This document shows, in pieces, positions 1 through 7,870 of a stretch of DNA of 20,467 bases (its first letter is position 1; each line of letters begins with the position of its first letter). The notes under the pieces are model-generated. The model was not told the DNA's origin and did no database searches. It worked only from the letters and a program-made list of their open reading frames with translations. A program made the translations under genes and the position numbers. Where the stretch lies: the NCBI GenBank assembly GCA_023419535.1, contig JAEZXX010000071.1, positions 1 through 20,467 of the forward strand, given 5' to 3'. Origin of the DNA: Pseudomonadota bacterium (lineage in GTDB: Bacteria; Pseudomonadota; Alphaproteobacteria; Rhizobiales; Rhizobiaceae).

Positions 1-55
1 GGGCCTAACCCCCCCCCTTCGCTTTTGCCACGCGAGGCTTCGGAGAGAACCGACC

Positions 56-691
56 ATGCTGGGACCCGACCCGAACGCCGTCCATCCCGTGCCCGAGCAC
101 CCGCGGATCGTGTTCCTCAAGCCGCTGGTGACGCGTCCGACCATCTCGGTGGGCGAATACACCTATTACGACGACCCGTTGGACGCGCTCGGCTTCGAGG
201 CGAACAACGTCACCCACCACTACGACTTCCTCGGCGACCGGCTGGTCATCGGCCGGTTCTGCGCCATCGCGGCGGGCGCGACGTTCGTGATGAACGGTGC
301 GAACCACGCGATGGGCGGCCTTTCCACCTATCCCTTCAACATCTTCGGACAGGGGTGGGAGGCCGGCTTCGATCTTTCGTCGATCACCCAGGGCCTGAAG
401 GGCGACACGGTCGTCGGCCACGACGTCTGGATCGGCGAGGGGGCGACGATCCTGCCGGGCGTCGGCATCGGATCGGGCGCGGTGATCGGCGCGCGCTCGG
501 TCGTCTCGCGCGACGTGCCGCCCTATGCGGTCGTCGCGGGCAACCCGGCGCGGGTCCGGCGGTTTCGCTTCGAGGAGGACGAGGTGCGCCGGCTCGTGGC
601 CCTGTCCTGGTGGGACTGGCCGGTCGAGAGGATCGTCGCCAATCTGGCCGCCATCCGGGCCGGGGACCTCGAAGCATTGGAGCGCGCATGA
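56..691 (+). CDS. Vat/CatB-family hexapeptide O-acetyltransferase
   Basis: This 211-residue protein belongs to the xenobiotic acetyltransferase branch (Vat streptogramin and CatB chloramphenicol acetyltransferases) of the left-handed beta-helix acetyl-CoA transferases. What is seen: NGANHAM at residues 80-86, whose His84 matches the catalytic histidine of the family, followed by STYPFNIFG, then hexapeptide-type repeats from about 119 to 165 (VVGHDVWIGEGATILPGV and similar) ending in AGNPAR. Length matches the family (about 205-215). The ATG at 56 has a good ribosome site, GGAGAG at 42-47. The stop overlaps the engB start (ATGA), so the two are probably co-translated. The substrate cannot be read from sequence: family members acetylate antibiotics, but close relatives acetylate sugars, and the nearby polysaccharide genes leave that open. 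A run of nine C lies at 9-17 upstream. Confidence 0.85.
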   Translation: MLGPDPNAVHPVPEHPRIVFLKPLVTRPTISVGEYTYYDDPLDALGFEANNVTHHYDFLGDRLVIGRFCAIAAGATFVMNGANHAMGGLSTYPFNIFGQGWEAGFDLSSITQGLKGDTVVGHDVWIGEGATILPGVGIGSGAVIGARSVVSRDVPPYAVVAGNPARVRRFRFEEDEVRRLVALSWWDWPVERIVANLAAIRAGDLEALERA

Positions 692-1353
692 GCGACGAGA
701 CGACGATCGGCCCGCAGGAGGAGACGCGCCTATTCTTCGCGCGCCCCTGGGTCTTCATCCGCGGCGTTCCGGCGATGAAGTTCCTGCCGCCGGAAGGACC
801 GCCCGAAATCGCCTTCGCCGGTCGCTCCAACGTGGGCAAGTCCTCGCTCATCAACGCGCTCGTGTCGCAGAAGGGCCTGGCGCGCACCTCGAACACGCCG
901 GGGCGCACCCAGGAGCTGAACTACTTCGTCCCGGACGGCTTCTCGGGGCAGGGCGACGACCTGCCGCCGATCGCGATGGTGGACATGCCCGGCTACGGCT
1001 ACGCCAAGGCGCCGAAGGACCAGGTCGACGCCTGGACCAAGCTCGTCTTCGACTATCTGCGCGGGCGTGCCACGCTGAAGCGCGTCTTCGTGCTGATCGA
1101 CGCCCGGCACGGCATCAAGGCGAACGACAAGGATGTGCTCGCGCTGCTCGACAAGGCCGCGGTCTCCTACCAGATCGTCCTGACCAAGACCGACAAGATC
1201 TCCGCGCTGGCCCTGCCCAAGCTCCTGGCGGCGACGCAGGAGGCGATCCGCAAGCGTCCCGCGGCCTATCCGGAGATCATCGCGACCTCTTCCGAGAAGG
1301 GGGCCGGCCTGACCGACCTTCAGGCGGCCATCGCCGTCCTGATGGAGCGGTGA
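688..1353 (+). CDS. engB: Ribosome-biogenesis GTPase EngB (YihA/YsxC)
   Basis: EngB is a TRAFAC-class GTPase needed for assembly of the large ribosomal subunit. The 221-residue protein shows every G motif in order: G1 GRSNVGKS at 45-52, the G2 region SNTPGRT at 68-74, G3 DMPGYGYA at 99-106, G4 TKTD at 166-169 and G5 TSS at 200-202. The ATG at 688 is chosen because it overlaps the preceding TGA as ATGA and has GGAG at 679-682. The open frame runs further upstream only as a shadow of the acetyltransferase gene. In many Rhizobiales engB lies between yidC and argB; neither is beside it here. Its stop is 7 nt from that of the convergent phosphatase gene, leaving no room for a separate terminator. 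Confidence 0.98.
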   Translation: MSDETTIGPQEETRLFFARPWVFIRGVPAMKFLPPEGPPEIAFAGRSNVGKSSLINALVSQKGLARTSNTPGRTQELNYFVPDGFSGQGDDLPPIAMVDMPGYGYAKAPKDQVDAWTKLVFDYLRGRATLKRVFVLIDARHGIKANDKDVLALLDKAAVSYQIVLTKTDKISALALPKLLAATQEAIRKRPAAYPEIIATSSEKGAGLTDLQAAIAVLMER

Positions 1354-1360
1354 GGGCGCT

Positions 1361-1828
1361 TCAGTCCCTGCTCACGCTCTCGTCCCGGAACGCCTTCAGC
1401 CTCTCCTCGATGCGGCGGTAGACGTCGCGGTAGGCGTCGATGATCTGCTGGCGCGAGCCGGAGACGACCGAGGGGTCGGGCATCGGCCAGAACTCGATCG
1501 CGACGGCGTCCGCGCTGGCGCGGTCGAGCGCGACGTGGTGCGCCTCGGGCGACATGGTGACGATGAGGTCGAAATAGCCGTCGCCGAGCTCCTCCAGCGA
1601 GCGCGGCACGAACTCGCCGAGCTTCAGCCCGTTCTCTGCGAGGATGACGTCGACGAAGGGGTCGCGCTCGCCGCATTTGACGCCGGCCGAGGCCACGTAG
1701 ACGTTCGGCATCAGCGAATGGGCGATCGCTTCGGCCATCGGCGAGCGGATGGCGTTCATGCCGCAGACGAAGAGGATGGAGCCGGGCAGGCGGCCGGCGG
1801 CGGCGCCCGGCGCGCTCAACGACACCAT
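1361..1828 (-). CDS. Low-molecular-weight phosphotyrosine phosphatase family protein
   Basis: A 155-residue cytoplasmic protein of the LMW-PTPase / arsenate-reductase-like fold. The P-loop CX5RS is seen as CGMNAIRS, with Cys22 as presumed nucleophile and Arg28 binding phosphate; the general-acid aspartate is probably Asp118 in PMPDPS. The sequence VCGMNAIRSPMAEA is characteristic of the copy that sits beside UPF0262 and hisD in Rhizobiales, and this is the last gene of that minus-strand operon, 51 nt after UPF0262. The physiological substrate is unknown. It is often auto-named arsenate reductase, but nothing here points to arsenic. A role as a Wzb-like partner of the nearby polysaccharide genes is possible, yet the conserved hisD context argues for a housekeeping role. 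The ribosome site before the ATG at 1828 is weak, so the exact start is less certain. Confidence 0.88.
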   Translation of the reverse strand: MVSLSAPGAAAGRLPGSILFVCGMNAIRSPMAEAIAHSLMPNVYVASAGVKCGERDPFVDVILAENGLKLGEFVPRSLEELGDGYFDLIVTMSPEAHHVALDRASADAVAIEFWPMPDPSVVSGSRQQIIDAYRDVYRRIEERLKAFRDESVSRD

Positions 1829-1879
1829 CCGCTGCTGTGATGCCCGGAAGAGCGGAAAACGCGCCGCACGCTCAACCCC

Positions 1880-2350
1880 TCACTCGCGCCAGTGCAGGAC
1901 GCAGATCAGCGTGAACAGGCGCCGCGCGGTCTCGCCGTCGATCGAGACCTTTCCGGACAGCCGGTCCTTCAGGATCTGCGAGCCCTCGTTGTGGACGCCG
2001 CGCCGTCCCATGTCGATCGCCTCGATCTGCGACGGCGTCGCCGTGCGTATGGCGGCATAATAGCTGTCGCAGATCAGGAAGTAATCCCGGATGATGCGTC
2101 GGAAAGGCGTCAGCGACAGAATGTGGGTGGCGAGCGCCGTGCCGTCCTCGGCCCGGATGTCGAAGACCAGCCGCTTGTCGGCCAGGCTCAGATTCAGCCG
2201 GTAGCGGCCGCCCTCGGCGCCCACCGGCTCGAAGCGGTTGCCCTCGATGAGGTCGACGATGGCGACCGCCCGCTCGTGCTCGGCATCGGCCGAGGCGCGC
2301 CCGATCGAGGCGTCGAGATCGACGGAGACGAGGCGTCCGTGTTCGCTCAT
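1880..2350 (-). CDS. UPF0262 family protein
   Basis: A 156-residue protein recognised as the UPF0262 family, a conserved alphaproteobacterial family without an assigned function. Typical stretches are AEHERAVAIVDLIEGNRFEP near residues 23-42, a central LTPFRRIIRDYFLICDSYY, and IEAIDMGRRGVHNEGSQILK in the C-terminal half. No signal peptide or membrane segment is seen, so it is likely cytoplasmic. Its ATG at 2350 overlaps the TGA of hisD as ATGA, which implies translational coupling. The order hisD - UPF0262 - LMW phosphatase is kept across Rhizobiales, so a functional link with hisD or simply an old operon is inferred, not shown. Confidence 0.92.
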   Translation of the reverse strand: MSEHGRLVSVDLDASIGRASADAEHERAVAIVDLIEGNRFEPVGAEGGRYRLNLSLADKRLVFDIRAEDGTALATHILSLTPFRRIIRDYFLICDSYYAAIRTATPSQIEAIDMGRRGVHNEGSQILKDRLSGKVSIDGETARRLFTLICVLHWRE

Positions 2351-3654
2351 GCTGGCCCTCCGAGATTCAGGCGAATGGCCACCGAGCGCGCATGGGCCTC
2401 CAGATCCTCCGACCGGGCGAGGGTGACCGCGGCGGGACCGAGCGCGCGCAGGGCGTCCGGCGAGAGCTTGAGGATCGAGGTGCGTTTGACGAAGTCGAGC
2501 ACGGACAGGCCGGAGGAGAAGCGCGCCGAGCGCGCGGTCGGCAGGACGTGGTTGGAGCCGCCCACATAGTCGCCCACGACTTCGGGCGTGTGACGCCCGA
2601 GGAAGGCCGCGCCCGCCTCGCGAATCTCGGCGAACAGGGCGTCGGGGTCCGCGGTCGCGATCTGCAGGTGCTCGGCGGCGATCCGGTCGGCGAGCGGGGG
2701 AGCGTCGCGTGCGATGTCCTCGACGAGGATCACCGCGCCGTAGCCGGTCCAGCTCGCGCGCGCCGTCGTCTGGCGCGGCAGGGTCCGCAGCTGGCGCTCC
2801 ACCGCCTCCTCGACCCGCGCCGCGAAGGCCGCGTCGTCAGTGACGAGGATCGACTGCGCGGCCTCGTCGTGCTCGGCCTGCGCCAGGAGGTCGGCGGCGA
2901 TCCAGTCCGGATCGTTCTCGCCGTCGGCGATGACCAGCACCTCGGAGGGGCCCGCGATCATGTCGATGCCGACCGTCCCGAAAACCTGCCGCTTGGCGGA
3001 GGCGACGTAGGCGTTGCCCGGCCCGACGATCTTGGCGACGGGCGCGATGCTCTGCGTGCCGTAGGCGAGGGCGGCGATCGCCTGCGCGCCGCCCACGCGC
3101 CAGATTTCGTCCACCCCGGCGATGTGGGCCGCGGCGAGCACCAGCGGGTTGAGCTCGCCCTTGCGGGCGGGCACCACCATGGCGATGCGCGAGACGCCGG
3201 CGACCTTCGCCGGAACGGCGTTCATCAGGACCGAGGACGGATAGCTCGCCGCGCCGCCAGGCACGTAGAGGCCGACCGAGGCGATGGCGGTCCAGCGAGA
3301 GCCGAGCTCGACGCCCGCCGCGTCGGTGTAGCGGTCGTCTCTGGGGCGCTGGCGCTCGTGATGGGAGAGGATGCGGCCATGGGCGAAATGGAGCGCGTCG
3401 CGCACGTCCTTCGGCGCATTCCCGTAGGCGGCCGCGATCTCGGCTGCCGGCACCCGCAGCGTCTCCGGCGTCAGGTGCAGGGCGTCGAAGCGGGCCGTGT
3501 ACTCGATGAGCGCCTCGTCGCCGCGCCGGCGCACATCGGCGAGGATGGCGCGCACGGCGGCCTCGACGTCCTCGGACGCCTCGCGCTTGGACGCGAGGAG
3601 CGTCGCGAAATCGCACTCGAAGGTCTCGTCGCGGATGTTCAGTCTGACCGGCAA
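2347..3654 (-). CDS. hisD: Histidinol dehydrogenase
   Basis: HisD carries out the last two oxidations of histidine synthesis, L-histidinol to L-histidine, with NAD+ and zinc. At 435 residues it matches the usual length, and the key residues fall almost at the E. coli numbering: zinc ligands Gln259 and His262 in QAEHDE, Asp362 in GDYVGGSNH and His421 in EAHARS, and the catalytic pair Glu328-His329 in AAEHLQI. GPSEVLVIAD (235-244) is also typical. The start is a TTG at 3654, the only start codon giving the full N-terminus (no in-frame ATG occurs until residue 144), with a GGAAG-type site just upstream. It is the second gene of the DUF2948 - hisD - UPF0262 - phosphatase operon and overlaps UPF0262 by 4 nt. 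Confidence 0.98.
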   Translation of the reverse strand: MPVRLNIRDETFECDFATLLASKREASEDVEAAVRAILADVRRRGDEALIEYTARFDALHLTPETLRVPAAEIAAAYGNAPKDVRDALHFAHGRILSHHERQRPRDDRYTDAAGVELGSRWTAIASVGLYVPGGAASYPSSVLMNAVPAKVAGVSRIAMVVPARKGELNPLVLAAAHIAGVDEIWRVGGAQAIAALAYGTQSIAPVAKIVGPGNAYVASAKRQVFGTVGIDMIAGPSEVLVIADGENDPDWIAADLLAQAEHDEAAQSILVTDDAAFAARVEEAVERQLRTLPRQTTARASWTGYGAVILVEDIARDAPPLADRIAAEHLQIATADPDALFAEIREAGAAFLGRHTPEVVGDYVGGSNHVLPTARSARFSSGLSVLDFVKRTSILKLSPDALRALGPAAVTLARSEDLEAHARSVAIRLNLGGPA

Positions 3655-3688
3655 GGCGCTTCCGTTCCAGATCCCGCGCGGCCGCCCG

Positions 3689-4162
3689 TCAGCTAAGGAG
3701 CGCGGGGTCGTCCCGGTCGTGATCGGGACGGTTCGTCGTGCTCCAGGCGGCGCCGAGATCGGTGAGCTGCGCTTCGATGCATTCGACGTCGAGCCTTACC
3801 CCGGCCCCCCCGGCGAAGACAAGCTCGACGGTCCCGGAGGGCTCCTGCGACGGCTCGAAGCGGATCGCGAGAAGCGAAACCACCTGCTCCGCGTCGCCGA
3901 TCGCGACACCCGACTGGCGCACGCGCGTGACGCGGTCGAAATGGAGCACGGAGCGCCGCCGCTCGTAGTCGCGCCGGCGCGAAAAGGCGAAGCGACGCGA
4001 GCGGTCGGCGACCTCCCAGGCGAAGCGGTTCATGACGAGGACGAAGCGCCCGTCGCGGGGCGCGAAGCTCATCTCGGCCGTACGCGCCACCGCGTCCTGG
4101 CAGTGGGCCGAGACGATCCCGAGATCCTCGGCGTCGAGGGCGAGGAGCTTGAGGTCCGTCAT
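3689..4162 (-). CDS. DUF2948 family protein
   Basis: A 157-residue protein of the DUF2948 family, found in Alphaproteobacteria next to hisD; no function is established. The start at 4162 is chosen because family members begin with a sequence like MTDLKLLALDAEDLGIVSAH; the frame is open a further 23 codons upstream, but that stretch is Arg/Pro-rich and unlike the family. Other visible landmarks are APRDGRFVLVMNRFAWE near 34-50 and RRRSVLHFDRVTRVR in the middle. It has no membrane segment or signal peptide. It is the first gene of the minus-strand operon, 34 nt before hisD, so the operon promoter should lie in the 141-bp gap to the divergent acyltransferase gene. In many Rhizobiales murA is the next gene upstream; here a polysaccharide gene takes that place. 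Confidence 0.9.
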   Translation of the reverse strand: MTDLKLLALDAEDLGIVSAHCQDAVARTAEMSFAPRDGRFVLVMNRFAWEVADRSRRFAFSRRRDYERRRSVLHFDRVTRVRQSGVAIGDAEQVVSLLAIRFEPSQEPSGTVELVFAGGAGVRLDVECIEAQLTDLGAAWSTTNRPDHDRDDPALLS

Positions 4163-4303
4163 CTTGCGCGTCTTTCGCTGGCGGTCTGGGATGCGAGGGG
4201 CGAGAATAGCGCGGGGATGCGCCGCGACCACCTTCGTCTCGGCAAGGCGGCCTTAAGAGGCCCGTTTCTAGAATGAGGTCGTCATGACAGGCGGAGGCGA
4301 GCG

Positions 4304-5467
4304 ATGATCGAGGCGCGGACCACGATGCCCCCCGCGGGCATCCGGCGCTTCGCCGCGCTTGACGGCTTGCGCGGCGTCTGCGCGCTGATGATCGTGTTCC
4401 TGCACGCGCCCGTGGGCGGGACGATCGGCGAGGCGCCGATCGTGCGCAACGCCTTCCTCTTCGTCGACTTCTTCTTCGTCCTCTCCGGCTTCGTCATCGC
4501 CCATGCCTTCGCGACGCGCATCCGCAGCTGGGGCGAGGCGGGCGCCTTCTCGGTCTCGCGGATCAAGCGCGTCTATCCGCTGCACCTCTTCATGCTCGCT
4601 CTCTTCCTCGCCTTCGAGCTGGTCATGCTCGCGCTGCGGGGCCCGGACGCCGCCTTCCCCGGCGGCAACGGCTTCGGCGCGCTCCTCGCCAATCTGACCA
4701 TGACGCATTCGCTCGGCATCGTGGACCGCCTCGGCTGGAACTATCCGAGCTGGTCGATCTCGGCCGAGCTCGTCGCCTACGGGCTTTTCGCGCTGGTGCT
4801 CGTCCTCGTGCCGCGCCTTTTGAAACCGCTGCTCATGGCGATCCTCGTCCTGGCGCCGCTCGCTCTCTATGCGGCCGTCGGCCATATCGACGTGACGGTC
4901 GTCTGGGGCTGGCTACGGTGCCTCTACGGCTTCTCGCTCGGGGTCCTGTTGCGGCTCGCGATCTGGCCGCGCCTGGGAAGCGCCGGTCCTGACCCGGCGC
5001 CGAGCCATGCCTGGACGCTGGCGGAGGTCGCGAGCGTCGCAGCGGTCGTCGTCTTCGTGATCCTCGCCGGCACGACGCCGCTCTCGCTCGCCGCGCCCTT
5101 CGTCTTCGGCTACGCGCTCCTCGTCTTCGCGCACGAGGGCGGCGCGCTCAGCCGCCTCCTGAAGACCGCCCCCTTCGCCTTCCTCGGGCTGATCTCCTAC
5201 TCGGTCTACATGACGCACGCCTTCGTCATCTCGCGCGCGATCAACGGCGCGAGCGCGTTCGAGGCGCTGTTCGGCCTGTCCCTGATGCGGGATCGTCCCG
5301 ACGGGAGCTCCGTCGTGGCAGGCGGGGACGTCGAGGCGGGCATCGCCCTCGCCATCATCGTCGCCGCGACGCTCGTCATCAGCGCTCTGACCTGGCGCTT
5401 CGTCGAGACGCCCGGCCAGCGCATCGTCCTTCGGCGCAGGCCGAGCCCGTCGCCGGTCCGGACATGA
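4304..5467 (+). CDS. Membrane acyltransferase, family 3 (OafA/YrhL type)
   Basis: This 387-residue integral membrane protein moves acyl groups, usually acetyl, onto cell-surface or exported sugars. The N-terminal signature is clear: FAALDGLRG at 16-24, the conserved His34 in VFLHAP, then VDFFFVLSGFVIAHAF in the second helix. About ten hydrophobic segments follow, including SYSVYMTHAFVISRA near the C-terminus, which is also characteristic. The ATG at 4304 has a strong ribosome site, GGAGG at 4293-4297. It is the first gene of the polysaccharide block, divergent from the hisD operon, and its stop is only 4 nt from that of the convergent O-antigen-ligase-type gene. The likely role is O-acetylation of the polymer made by this cluster. 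A periplasmic SGNH domain, found in some longer relatives, is absent. Confidence 0.93.
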   Translation: MIEARTTMPPAGIRRFAALDGLRGVCALMIVFLHAPVGGTIGEAPIVRNAFLFVDFFFVLSGFVIAHAFATRIRSWGEAGAFSVSRIKRVYPLHLFMLALFLAFELVMLALRGPDAAFPGGNGFGALLANLTMTHSLGIVDRLGWNYPSWSISAELVAYGLFALVLVLVPRLLKPLLMAILVLAPLALYAAVGHIDVTVVWGWLRCLYGFSLGVLLRLAIWPRLGSAGPDPAPSHAWTLAEVASVAAVVVFVILAGTTPLSLAAPFVFGYALLVFAHEGGALSRLLKTAPFAFLGLISYSVYMTHAFVISRAINGASAFEALFGLSLMRDRPDGSSVVAGGDVEAGIALAIIVAATLVISALTWRFVETPGQRIVLRRRPSPSPVRT

Positions 5468-5471
5468 TCCG

Positions 5472-6773
5472 TCAGCCCGCCGAAAGGCGGCGCGCCGAAA
5501 CGAGCCTGAGGCCCACCACCGCGATCCAGAGCGTCATCCAGATCGGCGATCCGCGTTCGAAGAAGAAGCTTTCGAGGAACGCGTTGAGAAGCATGAAGGC
5601 GAGGACCATCAGGAAGAAGTCGGCAAGGCGGGCGCTCTCGGCATCGTCGCCGGCGCGCGCATAGTCGATCAACGGCAGGACGACGAGTGTCAGGACCCCG
5701 AGGACGAGGCCGGGAATGCCGGACGTGATGAGAAGGTCCATGTAGCCCGAATGGCCGTTGGCCGCGCCGCGCGGATCCCAGGCGAGTTCGCGGCTCGGCT
5801 CGCTGGCGAGCACCGTCGCCGACCGCCAGAAGGAATCGAGGCCGAAGCCGAGCCACCGCCGCCCCTCCGAAAGGTCGAGCGCATAGCTCCACAGGAAGGT
5901 GCGCCCGGTCAGCGTCGGGTCGGGCAGGATCGGCGCGAGGGCGGCCTGGACCGCAGGGGAGAGGGTCAGGCCGATCGTCAGGCCGGCGAGACCGGCGACG
6001 AGGAGCGCGACGCCCAAGGCGGCGAGAATGCGCCCGCCGACCAGCCGCGCCCCGACGATCGAGATCGCGACGGCGGGCAGGAGGAGCGCGGCCGTTCGCG
6101 ACCCGGTCTGGAGGACGAAGAGGAGGGAGAGCGCGGCGATCGCTCCGCCCGTCCACCAATGCCGGCACCGCAGGAGATAGACGCCTGCGAAGAACATCGC
6201 GGCCATCATCGCGCCGGCGATGTTCTTGTGGCTGTAGATTCCGCGCCAGAGCCCGCCGTGATGCCCCTCCGGCCCGAAGAAGGAGTGGACGCCGATCTCC
6301 GGCAGCGCCGCGACCCCGAAATAGGAGAGCGCCAGCACCGTTGCGCAGGCGGCCGTCAGGCAGAAGCGGAACGCGCGCACCGTGGGCGGCAGGCAGAGCA
6401 CGCCGGTCGCCGCGATCATGGCGGCCAGCATGAAGGCGAACGCGCGCCGCGCCCCCTCCGGCTCGACGGCCTGCGCCGTCGTCACCGCGTACCAGAGGAT
6501 CGTCGCGATCCAGACCGGCCGCAGGAGCGAGAGCGTCACTCTTCGGTCGGTGAAGAGGAGATGGCCGACGAGGGCGATGCCGGCCAGAAGACCGTAGCCG
6601 AGCTGGTTGACGATGTTGCCCTCGTGGCCGGTGCCCGCCGGCACGACGACGAAGGGCGTCAGCGTGACGAGGAGCGCGGTGAGGAGCACCGCACCCAGAA
6701 GGGTGCGGACCGTGTCGGCCAGTTCCGCGCGCAGCGCGTGGTCAGTTGGCCTCGGGGCGGCGATATTGCTCAT
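5472..6773 (-). CDS. O-antigen ligase/polymerase family protein (Wzy/ExoQ type)
   Basis: A 433-residue polytopic inner-membrane protein with about ten to twelve hydrophobic segments. Characteristic Wzy_C/O-antigen ligase motifs are visible in the periplasmic loops: GIYSHKNIAG at 178-187, TGSRTA at 223-228, the RTFLW segment at 291-295 and HSGYMDLLITSGIPGL from 341. These features fit polymerases that join undecaprenyl-linked repeat units, such as ExoQ of Sinorhizobium, as well as WaaL-type ligases; sequence alone does not separate the two. The ATG at 6773 overlaps the end of the upstream GT2 gene by 32 nt but has a strong GGAGGGG site, so this start is favoured. With the flippase and Wzz-like gene in the same cluster, a polymerase role is the better guess. 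Confidence 0.9.
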   Translation of the reverse strand: MSNIAAPRPTDHALRAELADTVRTLLGAVLLTALLVTLTPFVVVPAGTGHEGNIVNQLGYGLLAGIALVGHLLFTDRRVTLSLLRPVWIATILWYAVTTAQAVEPEGARRAFAFMLAAMIAATGVLCLPPTVRAFRFCLTAACATVLALSYFGVAALPEIGVHSFFGPEGHHGGLWRGIYSHKNIAGAMMAAMFFAGVYLLRCRHWWTGGAIAALSLLFVLQTGSRTAALLLPAVAISIVGARLVGGRILAALGVALLVAGLAGLTIGLTLSPAVQAALAPILPDPTLTGRTFLWSYALDLSEGRRWLGFGLDSFWRSATVLASEPSRELAWDPRGAANGHSGYMDLLITSGIPGLVLGVLTLVVLPLIDYARAGDDAESARLADFFLMVLAFMLLNAFLESFFFERGSPIWMTLWIAVVGLRLVSARRLSAG

Positions 6774-7722
6774 TCACCCCTCCGAGGACGGCCTGGAAGC
6801 GCCCGAGCGCGATCTGCAGCGGATAGAGCCCGATCACGGCCGAACGGGTCCGGATGCCGAGGCTGGCGGACCGGAACGGCGCGGCGGCGAGAAGCGCGCC
6901 GCTCTTGGCCAGCGATCTCAGGCGCCCGCCGAGCCCGTGTGCCTGACGCTGCTCGATGATCGACGAGATCGCGCCGTTGCGCAAGGCGCGGGCGTGCAGC
7001 CAGGAGAATTCGGTCCGGCGCTCGGGCGTCGTCTCGCGCACCACCGCCTCGGCGCACCAGCCGAAGGTGAAGCCGGCGGCCCGCGCCCTGGCGTAGAAAT
7101 CGCTGTCGCCGCCGCCGAGAAAGTTGAAGCTCGTGTCGAGGAAGGGGCGCGGCATCGCTTCGAGGACGGCCCGCGAGATCAGGACGTTGCCGGAGGAGTA
7201 GAGGATCGGCACGCGCCCGGTTCGCTCGTGGGGCGGCGTGAAGACCGGATGGCGGCGGTAGCGCTCGCCGCGCTCGCTGGCGAAGACCGGGACCTGCGGG
7301 CCGCCGACGATGTCGGTGCCGAGGTCGCGCGCGGTCTCCAGGAGCCGTTCCGCCCAGTCGGGCGTGGCGATCTCGTCGTCGTCGATGACGGCGATGTGCT
7401 GCATCGCGGGGAAGGAGGAGAGCGCCGTCTCCCAGCCGGCATTATAGGCCGAGCAGTTGCCGCGCTCGGCGACGACGACGACGAGGCCCGAAAGGTCGCC
7501 CGCCTCGAAGAAGGGGCGCGCGGCCTCGACGCCTTCTCGGCCGTCGGCGTCGTTCTCCATGACGATGACGGCGATCTCCCTCGCGATCGTCTGGCGCGCG
7601 AGCGAGGTCAGCGTCAGGGCGAGGTGCCCCGGACGGCGGAAGGTCGGCAGCGTCACGACGAGCGCGTGCGCGCCGGGGTCGAGGCTCGGCGAGGCCAGTT
7701 CGATGCTCACCCCTGCCGTCAT
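6742..7722 (-). CDS. Glycosyltransferase family 2
   Basis: A 326-residue GT-A fold enzyme. Seen in order: VVTLPTFRRPGHL at 22-34, which starts the nucleotide-sugar fold; ERGNCSAYNAGWE at 86-98; the metal- and nucleotide-binding AVIDDDE with the DDD triad at 114-116; and the acceptor-site FLGGGDSDFYARA at 201-213. The final ~60 residues are amphipathic and may sit on the inner membrane. The start is set at 7722 (MTAGVSIELA) because GGGAAG lies just upstream; an in-frame ATG at 7746 is a possible alternative, and the open frame beyond that runs into the divergent promoter region. It probably adds one sugar to the lipid-linked repeat unit. It is co-transcribed with the overlapping Wzy-type gene downstream. 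Donor and linkage are unknown. Confidence 0.9.
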   Translation of the reverse strand: MTAGVSIELASPSLDPGAHALVVTLPTFRRPGHLALTLTSLARQTIAREIAVIVMENDADGREGVEAARPFFEAGDLSGLVVVVAERGNCSAYNAGWETALSSFPAMQHIAVIDDDEIATPDWAERLLETARDLGTDIVGGPQVPVFASERGERYRRHPVFTPPHERTGRVPILYSSGNVLISRAVLEAMPRPFLDTSFNFLGGGDSDFYARARAAGFTFGWCAEAVVRETTPERRTEFSWLHARALRNGAISSIIEQRQAHGLGGRLRSLAKSGALLAAAPFRSASLGIRTRSAVIGLYPLQIALGRFQAVLGGVNEQYRRPEAN

Positions 7723-7807
7723 GGACGCTTCCCGGTCTATCGACATCAGTTTTCGCGCAAAGACCCTAAAGGATGCTGAAACGCCGGTGGAGCAACGGCA
7801 AGTGGCG

Positions 7808-7820
7808 GATTGACTCAATC
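7808..7820. promoter_or_regulatory. Perfect 13-bp palindrome between divergent glycosyltransferase genes
   Basis: The sequence GATTGACTCAATC has two perfect 6-bp arms around a single central base. It lies in the 148-bp gap between the divergent GT2 and GT4 starts, is AT-rich against a GC-rich background, and includes TTGACT at 7810-7815, which resembles a -35 hexamer for the rightward gene, though no good -10 follows. A dimeric transcription factor could bind here and control both arms of the polysaccharide cluster. The regulator is not identifiable. Confidence 0.35.
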
Positions 7821-7870
7821 GTAAGCGCGGCCTGACAGGATCGGCGCGACGCGAGACCCCCATCGACGAC

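Noticed and set aside
25..687. In-frame N-terminal extension of EngB
   Set aside because: It is an alternative-frame reading of the acetyltransferase gene, and EngB homologues start near residue 1 of the 221-residue form.
1361..1828. Arsenate reductase (arsC)
   Set aside because: The P-loop fits the LMW phosphatase fold in general, but there are no arsenic genes nearby, and the hisD/UPF0262 context points to a housekeeping phosphatase.
2392..3696. Plus-strand open frame of 434 codons opposite hisD
   Set aside because: It mirrors hisD, which carries all catalytic residues; the antisense product has no recognisable features.
3711..3730. Hairpin with GTCCCG/CGGGAC arms at the 3' end of the DUF2948 gene
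   Set aside because: It lies inside the coding region and arises from a repetitive Asp/Arg-rich C-terminus; no evidence of a regulatory role.
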